The notes: generated from the sequence alone by a model not told the origin. 64,000 nucleotides of DNA from Gordonia phthalatica (GCF_001305675.1 NZ_CP011853.1:4030001-4094000), one strand, 5' to 3'. Counted from the first letter of the stretch, positions 1 to 9,221 are shown. Numbers and translations are program-made.

Positions 1-350
1 TTCCCGACGGTCGCGACGGCGCTCGGCGCGTTGGCGATGACGGTGGTGTAGCTCCAGCCGGCGGCCTGATGCGTGACGACCGATTCGACGACAGCGACGT
101 CGGCCGCGTCGATCCCGGCCTCCTCGTTCGCCTCGCGGACGGCGGCCTGTTCGACGCTCTCGTGGGAGTCGCGAGCACCGCCCGGTAGACCCCAGGTGCC
201 ACCCTGGTGGGACCAGATCGCGCGGTGCTGCAGCAGGACCGAGACACCGCCGTCGACGGGTGCGCACAGCAGCAGCCCGGCGGCGCCGAATCTGCCCCAA
301 TAGCGTGAGCCGTCGGCGTCGAACACCCAGCCGTCACCGTCTCCGTGCAC
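1..350 (-). CDS. NUDIX hydrolase, MutT3-like, 3' end cut by the window
   Basis: The protein hydrolyses nucleoside diphosphate-linked substrates in the cytoplasm. The real substrate is unknown. The visible N-terminal 116 residues contain a good NUDIX box: GG-x5-E-x7-REANEEAGI, with the glycine-rich start at about residue 54 and the metal-binding REANEE about 17 residues later. The GTG start at 350 is chosen because AGGAGG lies about 7 bases upstream on the minus strand. A NUDIX gene divergent from glnX-glnH-pknG matches the position of mutT3 (Rv0413) in M. tuberculosis, as I recall it. The C-terminus lies beyond the window edge, so length cannot be checked. Confidence 0.85.
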   Translation of the reverse strand, partial: MHGDGDGWVFDADGSRYWGRFGAAGLLLCAPVDGGVSVLLQHRAIWSHQGGTWGLPGGARDSHESVEQAAVREANEEAGIDAADVAVVESVVTHQAAGWSYTTVIANAPSAVATVG

Positions 351-439
351 CCTGCAAACCTCCTGCACCGCGATCCGCCTGACCAGACGCGAACCTCTGA
401 CGAATCACCGTACCGGGCTGACCAACCCAGCGCAGCCGC

Positions 440-475
440 GACGACTAGGGTTGTCTCCAGAACACCGGAAGGAAA
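440..475 (+). promoter_or_regulatory. Promoter -10 and ribosome binding site of glnX
   Basis: A TAGGGT hexamer at 446-451 fits the actinobacterial TANNNT -10 consensus. A purine-rich GGAAGGAAA follows just before the GTG at 480, which decides the start of glnX. No convincing -35 is seen, as is common in this group. Confidence 0.45.
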
Positions 476-479
476 CGTC

Positions 480-1928
480 GTGGCCGGGCAGGTTTATCGA
501 GTGCGTTCGGCGCTCACGCATGCGGGCCGCAGCGTGCTGCCCGAGCGCGGCTCCCCCAGTCCCACCCTCCGGCAAGTGATCGCGGACCGCCGAGAGATCG
601 CCGCCATGACCCGCGAACGGGTCTCGTCGCCTCTCGTCACGGCCCGCTTCTATGCCACCACCACCCCCGGCAAGCTGCTGATCATCCTGGTCGCGATGGT
701 CCTCGCGTGCGGGCTCACCGGCTGGTACTCGTCGGTGTCGCTGACCGACCGCAGCCAGACGCTCGAGGCCCTCGTCGACCGCGCTGAGCCGCAGGCCGAG
801 GCCGCCGAGGTGCTCTACAGTTCGCTGTCGGTGGCCGACGCCGCCGCCAACTCGGCGTTCATCTCCGGCGGCCGGGAGTCCCCTGAACTGCGCACCGAGT
901 ACATGAACGCAATGGCGACCGCGTCGTCGGCGATGATCGCCGCCGCCGACGGTCTGTCGTTGGGGTCCGACCCGGACTCGCGGGACCATCCGGCGCGCGA
1001 CGACCTCAAGACCCTCGCCACCAGCATCCCCATCTACACCGGACTCATCGAGACCGCGCGCACCAACAATCGTCTCGCCAACCCGGTCGGCTCCGCCTAT
1101 CTGAGCGAGGCGTCGACCCTGATGCTCGGCACCATCCTGCCCGCGGCGCAGCGCCTGTACGAGGACCGGTCGTCGGCCATCTCCGACCCGCAACGGACGC
1201 TGACCGTGCCGCCGTGGGGCGTGTACATCGCCCTGATGATGATCATCGCGATGATGATCCTGATCGGCCGCTACCTGGCCAGACGGACCCGTCGCCACTT
1301 CAACATCGGACTCATCGGCGCACTGACCGCGATGGTCGTCGGCACCGTCTGGCTGCTGGTGTCGGGGCTCCTGTCGGTGGCGGCGGCCAACACCGCGAAG
1401 ACATCGGGCGCCGACCCGCTGCACACGCTGACGACGATGCGCATCCTCACCCAGCAGGCGCGGTCGGCGGAGACCCTGTCGCTGGTGCGTCGCTCCGAGC
1501 CCGGCGAGTTGGACGCCGGGTTCAACAAGGATCTGCAGGAGATCGGCGACTCCACCCGGAAGCTGCTGAACAACCCGTCGCACGCGGACAACAGCGGGCT
1601 CACCGAACCGCTCGCCGATGTGAAGTCGGCACTGGCGCGGTGGCAGAGCGCGCACGACGAGGTGGGGCGACGCCTCGCGAGCGGCGACTTCACCGCTGCC
1701 CGGGCCCTGACGATCGGCAACGGCAACATCAGCACGGCGACCGGGTTCAACGAGGTCAACGACGCACTGGTGAAGGCGATCGCCGAGGCCCGCACCACAT
1801 TCCGACACAACATCAGCACCGCGCAGCAACTCCTCGGGTTCACCGGAACCGGCATCGGTGCACTCTGCGGGGTGGCCGCGCTCGCCGTCATCGCCGGCAT
1901 GATCCCCCGCATCCGGGAGTACCGATGA
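480..1928 (+). CDS. glnX: GlnX-like membrane signal-relay protein
   Basis: In mycobacteria GlnX is a membrane protein thought to carry the amino-acid signal from lipoprotein GlnH to kinase PknG. This 482-residue protein has four predicted membrane segments: one near residues 60-80, two close together in the middle (about 245-310) and one at the C-terminus. A long extracytoplasmic helical stretch follows the first segment and another precedes the last, resembling a receptor sensor domain. The open frame extends upstream to 345, but GTG at 480 follows a good Shine-Dalgarno. The stop overlaps the glnH start (ATGA), so the two are translationally coupled. The name rests on synteny with Rv0412c and the membrane layout. 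Confidence 0.8.
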   Translation: MAGQVYRVRSALTHAGRSVLPERGSPSPTLRQVIADRREIAAMTRERVSSPLVTARFYATTTPGKLLIILVAMVLACGLTGWYSSVSLTDRSQTLEALVDRAEPQAEAAEVLYSSLSVADAAANSAFISGGRESPELRTEYMNAMATASSAMIAAADGLSLGSDPDSRDHPARDDLKTLATSIPIYTGLIETARTNNRLANPVGSAYLSEASTLMLGTILPAAQRLYEDRSSAISDPQRTLTVPPWGVYIALMMIIAMMILIGRYLARRTRRHFNIGLIGALTAMVVGTVWLLVSGLLSVAAANTAKTSGADPLHTLTTMRILTQQARSAETLSLVRRSEPGELDAGFNKDLQEIGDSTRKLLNNPSHADNSGLTEPLADVKSALARWQSAHDEVGRRLASGDFTAARALTIGNGNISTATGFNEVNDALVKAIAEARTTFRHNISTAQQLLGFTGTGIGALCGVAALAVIAGMIPRIREYR

Positions 1929-2914
1929 TCGCCACCCGCCGCCGTCTCCCGCTCCGCCTGACCGCACTCGTCCTGGTCGGTGTGCTCACCCTGACCGGGT
2001 GTTCGTTCGAGGCCAAGATCGCGGGCAACCCGCCGTCGGCCGCAGCCCAGGCGCCGATGCCGCCGAACGTGAAGTTCGGCGTCGACCGGGACACTCCGTC
2101 GACGTCCACGGACTGCAACACGACGGCGGGCCTGCGCCCCACCGCGATGCCGACCCCCGGTCGCATGCCGGCGAAGTCGACGATGGAGCGGATCGCCCAG
2201 CGCGGTCGGTTGATCGTCGGCACCGACCTCGGCAGCAATCCCCTCAGTTTCCGCGACCCGATCAGCGGCGACGTGAAGGGCTTCGACATCGACGTCGCCC
2301 ACTGGATCGCAGGCGCGATCTTCGGCGACGAGAACCTCATCGAATACCGGATGCTCTCCAACGACAGCCGTCTCAAGGCCCTCGAGGAGCGGACGGTGGA
2401 CGTCGTCGTCAAGACCATGTCGATCACCTGCGAACGGTTGAAGGTGGTCGACTTCTCGGTGCCGTACTACGCGGCCTCCCAGCAGATCCTGGCGTACCGG
2501 AACTCGGGGATCACGCAGGCCGCAGACCTGGCCGGGAAGACGGTCTGCGCGACCCGCGCCTCCACGTCCATCGCGCGGGCGCAGAAGGTGGTGCCGAGCG
2601 CCAAGTACGTCACCACTGCCAGCTGGGCCGACTGCCTGGTGATGATGCAGCAGGGCCAGGTGGAGGCCATCACCTCCGACGACACCATCCTCGCAGGCAT
2701 CGCCTCGCAGGACCCGTGGGTGCACGTCGTCGGTGACAGTCTCGGCACCGAGAACTACGGCGTCGGAGTCCCCAAGGGCGAGGACGACTTCGTGCGCTTC
2801 ATCAACGGCGTCCTCGCGGCCCGCGAGGCCGACGGCAGCTGGCAGCGGTCGTACAACGAGTGGCTGTCGTTGCTGGGTCCGGGCTCCCCTCCGCCGACGA
2901 CGTACCGGGATTGA
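1925..2914 (+). CDS. glnH: GlnH, amino-acid-binding lipoprotein (SBP_bac_3)
   Basis: This is an extracytoplasmic solute-binding protein of the polar amino-acid family, 329 residues. It starts with a twin-arginine-rich n-region, a hydrophobic core and lipobox LTGC at about residues 20-23, so it should be a lipid-anchored exported protein. The mature part begins the family fold with GRLIVGTDLGSNPLSFRD and continues through KGFDIDVA and VDVVVKTMSIT. No ABC permease or ATPase is adjacent. Instead it sits between glnX and pknG with a 4-base overlap and a 4-base gap, which fits a sensing role (aspartate or glutamate in M. tuberculosis) rather than transport. Confidence 0.9.
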   Translation: MIATRRRLPLRLTALVLVGVLTLTGCSFEAKIAGNPPSAAAQAPMPPNVKFGVDRDTPSTSTDCNTTAGLRPTAMPTPGRMPAKSTMERIAQRGRLIVGTDLGSNPLSFRDPISGDVKGFDIDVAHWIAGAIFGDENLIEYRMLSNDSRLKALEERTVDVVVKTMSITCERLKVVDFSVPYYAASQQILAYRNSGITQAADLAGKTVCATRASTSIARAQKVVPSAKYVTTASWADCLVMMQQGQVEAITSDDTILAGIASQDPWVHVVGDSLGTENYGVGVPKGEDDFVRFINGVLAAREADGSWQRSYNEWLSLLGPGSPPPTTYRD

Positions 2915-2918
2915 CGCG

Positions 2919-5399
2919 ATGGCTGCTGACAAGAGCGAGAAGAAGAAGCGGAAGAAGAAGCTCCGCGAGGACGAGCCGGTCGCCACGCAGGCGTCCGACG
3001 TCGAGGTGCACACGCAGGCGTCGGACATCGACCTCGCCGACACGGGCGATGCGGTGCAGACGCAGGCGGGCACCATGCCCGCACCGATGCCGACGGTCGG
3101 CACCGAGGCGTCGACGATGGGGACGCAGGCCGCGACGACGGGTGCGATGACCCAGTCGACGCAGGTCCGCCGGATCCTCGACGACATCGCCGCGTCGCGC
3201 CGGAAGAGCCGCAAGAACACCCACGTGCACGACCGCCGGCTCGGTGCCGACCTGGTGCAGCTGCCGGAGATCACGGACATCGACCCGGCCGACGCCGTCC
3301 TCGCCGATCCGGTCATCACGCCCAGCAAGCGCCTGTGCTGGAAGTGCGGTGAGCCCGTCGGCCGCAAGTCCGGTCGCGGCAAGGGCCCACTGAACGGCAC
3401 CTGCTGGAACTGCGGATCGCGCTACTCGTTCGTGCCCGGCCTCAAACGCGGCACCATCGTGGCCGACCAGTACGAGATCGCGGGCGCCATCGCGCACGGC
3501 GGCATGGGATGGATCTACCTCGCGGTGGACCACAACGTGTCCGACCGCCCCGTCGTCCTCAAGGGCCTGCTGAACTCGTCGGACTCGCAGGCGCAGGCCG
3601 TCGCGATCTCCGAACGGCAGTTCCTCGCGTCGGTCAACGATCCCGGCATCGTGAAGATCTTCAACTTCGTCGAGGGCACCATCGACGACGGCCGGTCCGT
3701 CGGCTACATCGTGATGGAGTACATCGGCGGTCACACGCTCAAGCAGCTGACCACCGGGAAGACCGGGAAGCCGAAGCTGCTGCCGATCGAGCAGGCCATG
3801 GCGTACATCCTGGAGGTGCTCTCGGCCGTCGGCTACCTGCATTCGGTGGGGCTGGCGTACAACGACGTGAAGCCCGACAACATCATGATCACCTCCGACG
3901 ACGTGAAGCTCATCGACATGGGCGCGGTGTCGGCGATCGACGGCACCGGCCACCTGTACGGCACCCCGGGCTTCCAGGCACCGGAGATCGTGCAGACGGG
4001 ACCGCAGATCGTCACCGACATCTACAGCATCGGCCGCACGCTCGCCGTCCTGACCGTCGACATGCCGATGACGGCGGGCCGGTACGACGACGGCCTCCCC
4101 GACCCGGCCACCACCCCGCTGTTCGTCGACAACCCGTCGTTCTACTTCCTGCTGCAGCGGTCCACGTCGCCCGATCCGAAGGAGCGCTTCTCCTCCGCGG
4201 AGGAGATGACGACGCAGGTCTTGAACGTGCTGCGCGAGACCGTCGCCCTGCACACCGGCGTGCCGCGCCCGTCCATGTCGACCGTGTTCACCCCGCAGCG
4301 GTCGACGTTCGGGACCGAGCTGCTGCTGGCCCCGGTCGACGGCTTCTTCGACCCCAAGGACGCCGCGATCCACGATCCCGCCGACATCGCGCGCGCTCTG
4401 CCGGTGCCGCTCGTCGACCCGTCCGACCCGGCGGCCAGCGTGCTGACGTCGGCGGCGCTGTCATATCCGCGGCAGACGCTCGACACCATCCGCGCCGCGC
4501 GGGCCGACGGCTTCAAGGCGCTGATCGTCGCCGATCGCAGCGCCGCCGATGCCGCGGTGGATCCGATGCACCCGTCGGTGGAGCTGGACCTGGCCGAGGC
4601 CCGCGCGCATCTGGAGCTCGGGAACCTCGACACCGCGCTGCAACTGCTGCGCGAGGTGGCCCTGCATCACGGCGACTCCTGGAAGCTGCACTGGTATCTG
4701 GGGATCTGTTCCCTGTTGAACGCCGAACCGGAGCTGGCCTTCGAACGCTTCCACGAAGTCCTCGTGGCGATGCCGGGCGAGGTGGCGCCGAAGCTCGCGG
4801 TGGCGGGCACCGCCGAGTTGATCGGCTACTGGCTGTCGGCCGAGGAGTACACCTCCAATGAGCAGATGGCGCAGGTGGAGCGTTGGTACGAGATCGCCCG
4901 GCAGAACTATCACGACCTGTGGCTCACCGATCACGCGATCGTGTCGGCCGCGTTCGGGCTGGCGCGGATGATTCTCGCCGAGGGCCGGTTCGACTCCGCG
5001 ATCGAGCCGCTCGATGAGGTCCCGACCACCAGCCGCCACTACGGCACCGCGCAGATCTCGGCGATCGTGACGCTGGTCCACGGTCGAGCCCCCGACGAGG
5101 TGACTCGCGCGGAGCTGTTCGAGGCGGCCGAGCGCTTCGAGGAGATCAGCTGGGACGACCCCCGACGCGGCCGCCTCCAGTTGATCATCCTGGGCACCGC
5201 CCTCGGCTGGATCGACGCCCACCTCGACGACGATCAGGCGGCCGACGACTTCCTCGGCTTCCCGTTCAACGAGCAGGGCCTGCGCGCAGGCACCGAACGC
5301 TCCCTTCGTGAACTCGCGAAGGCGACGCGCGACAACCGCGCCCACCGCTTCCTCCTCGTCGACCTCGCGAACCTGATCCGCCCCGCGACGCTGTTCTGA
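2919..5399 (+). CDS. pknG: Serine/threonine-protein kinase PknG
   Basis: Soluble Ser/Thr kinase which, in the family, phosphorylates the FHA protein GarA/OdhI and so controls 2-oxoglutarate metabolism. The 826 residues show a basic, low-complexity N-terminus rich in TQ dipeptides (residues 20-85), a rubredoxin-like metal site with CWKC at 140 and CWNC at 162, a kinase domain with glycine loop AHGGMG near 193, lysine 215 in VVLKG, catalytic loop YNDVKPDN (Asp316), LIDMG (Asp333), and a C-terminal TPR-type helical region ending in TLF. The family lacks the usual HRD histidine, as here. It is about 75 residues longer than the M. tuberculosis protein, mostly at the N-terminus. Last gene of the glnX-glnH-pknG operon. 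Confidence 0.96.
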   Translation: MAADKSEKKKRKKKLREDEPVATQASDVEVHTQASDIDLADTGDAVQTQAGTMPAPMPTVGTEASTMGTQAATTGAMTQSTQVRRILDDIAASRRKSRKNTHVHDRRLGADLVQLPEITDIDPADAVLADPVITPSKRLCWKCGEPVGRKSGRGKGPLNGTCWNCGSRYSFVPGLKRGTIVADQYEIAGAIAHGGMGWIYLAVDHNVSDRPVVLKGLLNSSDSQAQAVAISERQFLASVNDPGIVKIFNFVEGTIDDGRSVGYIVMEYIGGHTLKQLTTGKTGKPKLLPIEQAMAYILEVLSAVGYLHSVGLAYNDVKPDNIMITSDDVKLIDMGAVSAIDGTGHLYGTPGFQAPEIVQTGPQIVTDIYSIGRTLAVLTVDMPMTAGRYDDGLPDPATTPLFVDNPSFYFLLQRSTSPDPKERFSSAEEMTTQVLNVLRETVALHTGVPRPSMSTVFTPQRSTFGTELLLAPVDGFFDPKDAAIHDPADIARALPVPLVDPSDPAASVLTSAALSYPRQTLDTIRAARADGFKALIVADRSAADAAVDPMHPSVELDLAEARAHLELGNLDTALQLLREVALHHGDSWKLHWYLGICSLLNAEPELAFERFHEVLVAMPGEVAPKLAVAGTAELIGYWLSAEEYTSNEQMAQVERWYEIARQNYHDLWLTDHAIVSAAFGLARMILAEGRFDSAIEPLDEVPTTSRHYGTAQISAIVTLVHGRAPDEVTRAELFEAAERFEEISWDDPRRGRLQLIILGTALGWIDAHLDDDQAADDFLGFPFNEQGLRAGTERSLRELAKATRDNRAHRFLLVDLANLIRPATLF

Positions 5400-5423
5400 T
5401 CACCGTTTCGCGCTTCCACCGTT

Positions 5424-5450
5424 GATCGGGCCCCGCTGCGGGGCCCGATC
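5424..5450. terminator. Hairpin terminator shared by pknG and the convergent synthetase gene
   Basis: A 12-bp GC-rich inverted repeat with a 3-base loop lies in the short gap between two convergent genes. It lacks a clear U-tract on either strand, typical of actinobacterial terminators. The same hairpin core with its flank recurs at 30065-30111 between another convergent pair. Confidence 0.7.
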
Positions 5451-5533
5451 CCTTGCTGATCGAGTGCCCGGCTGCGAGCCTGCGAGCATCCGGGTGTATC
5501 GAGATCCGCCGCGGGCCGGGTCGCTCACCCCTC

Positions 5534-7225
5534 TCAGCTCAGCAGATCCTCGTACCGGTACTCGGTCGCGATGTCCTCGCCCGCGGACGACGCCGCGGAC
5601 TCCCGCTGCTGGAGTTCCACGCGGCGGATCTTGCCGGAGATGGTCTTGGGGAGTTCGTAGAACTCCACGCGGCGCACCTTGAGGTAGGGAGCGAGGTGGT
5701 CGCGCGCGTACTCCATGATCGCCTTCGCGGTGTCCGCGGTCGGCTCCCATCCTTCGGCGAGGGTGACGTACGCCTTCGGGACGGCGAGCCGGGTCTCGTC
5801 GGGCTGCGGAACCACTGCCGCCTCGACGACGGCGGGGTGCTCGATGAGGACGCTCTCCAGCTCGAACGGCGAGACCTTGTAATCCGACGACTTGAAGACG
5901 TCGTCGGTCCGGCCGATGTAGGTGATGTAGCCGTTCTCGTCGCGGGAGGCCACGTCGCCGGTGTGGTAGTAGCCGCCCGCCATGACGGCGTCGTTGCGCT
6001 CGGGGTCGCCGAGGTACCCGGACATCAGGTTGAGCGGTCGAACGGTGAGGTCCAGGCAGATCTCGCCCTCGTCGGCGAGCTCGCCGGTCAGCGGATCCAC
6101 CAGAACCACCGGCACACCCGGCATCGGCCGACCCATCGATCCGGCTTTCAGCGGCTGGCCCGGCGTGTTCGCGACCTGCAGGGTGGTCTCGGTCTGGCCG
6201 TAGCCGTCGCGGATCGTCAGGCCCCACGACTGCTCGACGCGGCGGATCACGTCGGGGTTCAGCGGCTCACCTGCACCGAGGATCTCCCGCAGGCCCGACG
6301 GCTTGCTGCCGAGGTCGGCCTGGATCAGCATCCGCCACACGGTCGGCGGGGCGCAGAAGGTGTTGACCTTCGCGCGGTCGAGCTGGTGCATCAGGGCCGC
6401 GGCGTCGAACCGGGAGTAGTTGTAGACGAAGATCGTCGCCTCGGCGATCCACGGCGCGAAGAACAGGCTCCACGCGTGCTTGGCCCAGCCGGGCGAGCTG
6501 ATCGTCAGGTGCACGTCGCCCGGCTTCACACCGATCCACGCCATGGTGGTGAAGTGGCCGACGGCGTAGCTGACCTGCGAGTGCGCGACCAGTTTCGGCT
6601 TGCTGGTGGTGCCGGACGTGAAGTAGATGAGCATGGTGTCGTCGACGTCGGTCTCGGTCTGGAAGGGACCCGCCGATTCGACGTCGGCGCTGTCGGAGTA
6701 CGACGTCCAGCCGTCGGTGTCGCCGCCGACGACGATGCGCCGGTAGTCGCCGGGGACGTCGTCGAACTTCGACGTGTCGCCGACGTTGGCGATCACCGTG
6801 CCCGCGCCGCCGCGGTCGATGCGATCGGTGAGGTCGACGGGACCGAGCGCCGCGGTGGTGGGCATGACGATGGCGCCGAGCTTCGCGATGGCGAGCATCA
6901 GCTCCCACAGCTCCACCTGGTTGCCGAGCATCAGGATGACGCGGTCGCCCTTGCCGACGCCGAGGCTCTGCAGCCAGGTCGCGACGCGGTCGGAGTTCGC
7001 GGCCATCTGGTCGAAGGTCACCTGGACCTCGGAGCCGTCCTCCTCGGTGATCCACAGGGCGAGGCGCTGGTTGCCGCGCGCGAAGTCGTCGAACCAGTCG
7101 ATGGCCCAGTTGAATCGGCCGGTGATCTCCGGCCATCGGAACTCGGCGACGGCGCGGTCGTAGTCGTTCATCAGGTCGATCATCTGGTCGCGGCTGGCGC
7201 GGTACCGCTCGGTGTTCGTGGTCAT
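5534..7225 (-). CDS. Acyl-CoA synthetase, AMP-binding (medium-chain ACSM-like)
   Basis: Adenylate-forming ligase that activates a carboxylic acid with ATP and CoA. The 563 residues carry the P-loop-like IYFTSGTTSKPKL, YGQTE, the hinge TGD followed by GRTDDVFKSSDYKVSP, and the C-terminal lysine motif KTISGKIRR. The pattern is closest to the acetyl/medium-chain (AcsA/ACSM) branch, but chain length cannot be read from the sequence. The start at 7225 (MTTNTERYRAS) follows only a weak ribosome site; a GTG two codons upstream is an alternative. It is convergent with pknG and divergent from the gene at 7381. It lies between pknG and ackA-pta, so an acetate or propionate role is possible but unproven. 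Confidence 0.85.
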   Translation of the reverse strand: MTTNTERYRASRDQMIDLMNDYDRAVAEFRWPEITGRFNWAIDWFDDFARGNQRLALWITEEDGSEVQVTFDQMAANSDRVATWLQSLGVGKGDRVILMLGNQVELWELMLAIAKLGAIVMPTTAALGPVDLTDRIDRGGAGTVIANVGDTSKFDDVPGDYRRIVVGGDTDGWTSYSDSADVESAGPFQTETDVDDTMLIYFTSGTTSKPKLVAHSQVSYAVGHFTTMAWIGVKPGDVHLTISSPGWAKHAWSLFFAPWIAEATIFVYNYSRFDAAALMHQLDRAKVNTFCAPPTVWRMLIQADLGSKPSGLREILGAGEPLNPDVIRRVEQSWGLTIRDGYGQTETTLQVANTPGQPLKAGSMGRPMPGVPVVLVDPLTGELADEGEICLDLTVRPLNLMSGYLGDPERNDAVMAGGYYHTGDVASRDENGYITYIGRTDDVFKSSDYKVSPFELESVLIEHPAVVEAAVVPQPDETRLAVPKAYVTLAEGWEPTADTAKAIMEYARDHLAPYLKVRRVEFYELPKTISGKIRRVELQQRESAASSAGEDIATEYRYEDLLS

Positions 7226-7337
7226 GTTCACATGATCCAGGTCACAGCGGATCCTGACCACCCCCGGAAGAGGGGTGCGGCGCACCCGGCCGAAATCACG
7301 TGAGTGACACCGGGACTTCCGTCGCAACCGTCAGGAA

Positions 7338-7375
7338 TACGCTGGACGCCGTACACCGAGCGAACCCGAAGGGAG
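7338..7375 (+). promoter_or_regulatory. Promoter -10 and ribosome binding site for the gene at 7381
   Basis: TACGCT at 7338-7343 fits the TANNNT -10 consensus, and AAGGGAG lies about 7 bases before the ATG at 7381. The ribosome site supports that start over the longer open frame from 7300. Confidence 0.4.
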
Positions 7376-7380
7376 CCTGC

Positions 7381-7920
7381 ATGACCGGCTACTCCCGAGG
7401 GGATCTCCCACCATGGCCGTACGGCCCGCAGCCGCCGACGGTCCGGCCGCTCCGCTACTACTCGCCGCGCCCCGAACCACTGTTGCGCGAGGGTGTGGCG
7501 ATCACCTGCGGCGGACCCACGCTGGGCCCACGGCTGGGCATCGGCGGTCTGCCCAGCGGTTGGTACCAGGTGTCGGTGGACGTCGACGGCTACGAGTTGC
7601 CGCCGATGCCGTGGGGTCGGATCGAGATCCCCGTGCGTCCCGGGATGCATACCTTCCGGGTGTTCCGACGCGAGCAGGGCAGGATCCTGAGCTTCACCGA
7701 GACGACGGAGCCGGTCCTGCCCGGTGAGCTGCTCGAACTCGCGTACAACTTCTACCCGAACGACTCGAACGACTACGACTGGGGCGCCGGCGGTCGCAAA
7801 GCGTTCCTCTGGGCCATCGACCCGAATGTCAAGGGGAGCCCGCTCATCGCTTTCCTCCTCCTCGGCGGCGTCGCGCTCACCTTCCTACTGGTCATCGGCG
7901 CGGGATTGCTCTTGCGATGA
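7381..7920 (+). CDS. Hypothetical protein with C-terminal membrane anchor
   Basis: Unrecognised 179-residue protein. The first 45 residues are rich in proline and arginine. The middle (about 50-120) reads as a small all-beta domain with short alternating hydrophobic strands (YQVSVDVDGYELP, HTFRVFRREQG). The last 28 residues form one hydrophobic helix ending in a single arginine, so the protein should be tail-anchored with the beta domain on the cytoplasmic side. It has its own promoter-like sequence and faces ackA convergently. No function is proposed. Confidence 0.75.
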   Translation: MTGYSRGDLPPWPYGPQPPTVRPLRYYSPRPEPLLREGVAITCGGPTLGPRLGIGGLPSGWYQVSVDVDGYELPPMPWGRIEIPVRPGMHTFRVFRREQGRILSFTETTEPVLPGELLELAYNFYPNDSNDYDWGAGGRKAFLWAIDPNVKGSPLIAFLLLGGVALTFLLVIGAGLLLR

Positions 7921-7940
7921 TGTACCGCTCGCGGTTCGCC

Positions 7941-7977
7941 GTGTAGTTCCTTACCCGCTCCAGGTAACGAACTACAC
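7941..7977. terminator. Bidirectional hairpin between two convergent genes
   Basis: Inverted repeat with 15-base arms (GTGTAGTTC at the outer end) and a 7-base loop, with one mismatch in the stem. It lies between the 3' ends of the hypothetical gene and ackA, so it can serve both. Confidence 0.7.
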
Positions 7978-8012
7978 AGTTGAGCGCCCCCGCCGTCGCC
8001 TCACCGTTCGCG

Positions 8013-9221
8013 TCACGCCGGGTACGCGACCTCCATCGCCTGCCGGGCGATCGCCAGCTCCTCGTTGGTCGGGACCACGAGCACCGTGATGGTCGACGCG
8101 TCGGTGGAGATGACGCGCGGCTCCTTGGAGCGGATCGCGTTGCGCTCGGCGTCGATCTCGATGCCGTAGTTCTCCAGGCCGGCGAGGGAGTCGGCGCGGA
8201 CCGGGGCCGCGTTCTCACCGACGCCCGCGGTGAAGACGATGGTGTCGACGCGGCCGAGTTCGACCATGTACGCGCCGATGTAGCGGCGGAGCCTGTGCAG
8301 GTAGACGTCGTACGCGAGCTGCGCGGCCTCGTCGCCGCCGTCCGCGCGTTCGAGGACCGAGCGGAAGTCGTTCTCGCCGCACAGGCCCTTGAGTCCCGAC
8401 TTCTTGTTGAAGAGGGTGTCGATGTCGTCGATCGACATGCCCGCGACGCGGGAGAGCTGGAAGACGATGCCCGCGTCGATGTCGCCGGTGCGGGTACCCA
8501 TCACGAGGCCCTCGAGCGGGGTCATGCCCATCGTGGTGTCGATCGGTTTTCCGCCGGCCACCGCGGACATCGACGCGCCGTTGCCGAGGTGCAGGACGAT
8601 CTGGTTGAGATCGGCGTACTCGCGGTCGAGGGTCTCGGCGGTCTTGCGGGACACGTACTCGTGGCTGGTGCCGTGGAAGCCGTAGCGGCGGATCGCGTAC
8701 TGGGCCGCCACCTCGGCGTCGAGCGCGTAGGTCGACGCCGCTGCGGGCAGGTCGTGGAAGAATGCGGTGTCGAAGACTGCGACCGCCGGGACGTCGGGCA
8801 GCAGCGCGGTGACGGCGTTGACGCCGACCAGGTTCGCCGGGTTGTGCAGTGGCGCGAGCGGTCCGAGACGTTCGATCTCCGAGCGGACCTCCGCGTCGAT
8901 GAGGGTGGGCGCGAAGAACGACCGCCCGCCGTGCGCCACCCGGTGTCCCACCGCGGCCAGGCCGGAGTCGGCGATGTCGACGCCGTCGGACCGGAACAGT
9001 TCGAGGACCTTCGCGATGGCCGCCTCGTGGTCGGGCAGCACACCCTCCACCACGACGTCGTGCCCGCGGTACCAGTGCTTGATGCGCGAGGTGCTCTCAC
9101 CGATCTGCTCGGCGAGCCCGTCGGCGATCACCTCCTCGGTGGTCGGTTCCAGGACCTGGTACTTCAGGGACGACGACCCGGCGTTGACCACCAGGACGCT
9201 GCCGTCGATGCGTTCGGTCAT
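8013..9221 (-). CDS. ackA: Acetate kinase AckA
   Basis: Interconverts acetyl phosphate plus ADP with acetate plus ATP. The 402-residue cytoplasmic protein shows the family signatures: VNAGSSSLKYQ at the N-terminus, VGHRVAHGG, GFHGTSHEYVS, HLGNGAS, the DTTMGMTPLEG loop, RTGDIDAG and VFTAGVGEN near the C-terminus. Its start overlaps the pta stop by four bases (ATGA), so pta and ackA form a coupled operon read leftward. Together they give reversible conversion of acetyl-CoA to acetate. Confidence 0.97.
   Translation of the reverse strand: MTERIDGSVLVVNAGSSSLKYQVLEPTTEEVIADGLAEQIGESTSRIKHWYRGHDVVVEGVLPDHEAAIAKVLELFRSDGVDIADSGLAAVGHRVAHGGRSFFAPTLIDAEVRSEIERLGPLAPLHNPANLVGVNAVTALLPDVPAVAVFDTAFFHDLPAAASTYALDAEVAAQYAIRRYGFHGTSHEYVSRKTAETLDREYADLNQIVLHLGNGASMSAVAGGKPIDTTMGMTPLEGLVMGTRTGDIDAGIVFQLSRVAGMSIDDIDTLFNKKSGLKGLCGENDFRSVLERADGGDEAAQLAYDVYLHRLRRYIGAYMVELGRVDTIVFTAGVGENAAPVRADSLAGLENYGIEIDAERNAIRSKEPRVISTDASTITVLVVPTNEELAIARQAMEVAYPA

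Noticed and set aside
405..1967. A 520-codon open frame on the minus strand opposite glnX
   Set aside because: It is the antisense shadow of a conserved gene in high-GC DNA; the product is a low-complexity Arg/Gly/Asp-rich string with no domain.
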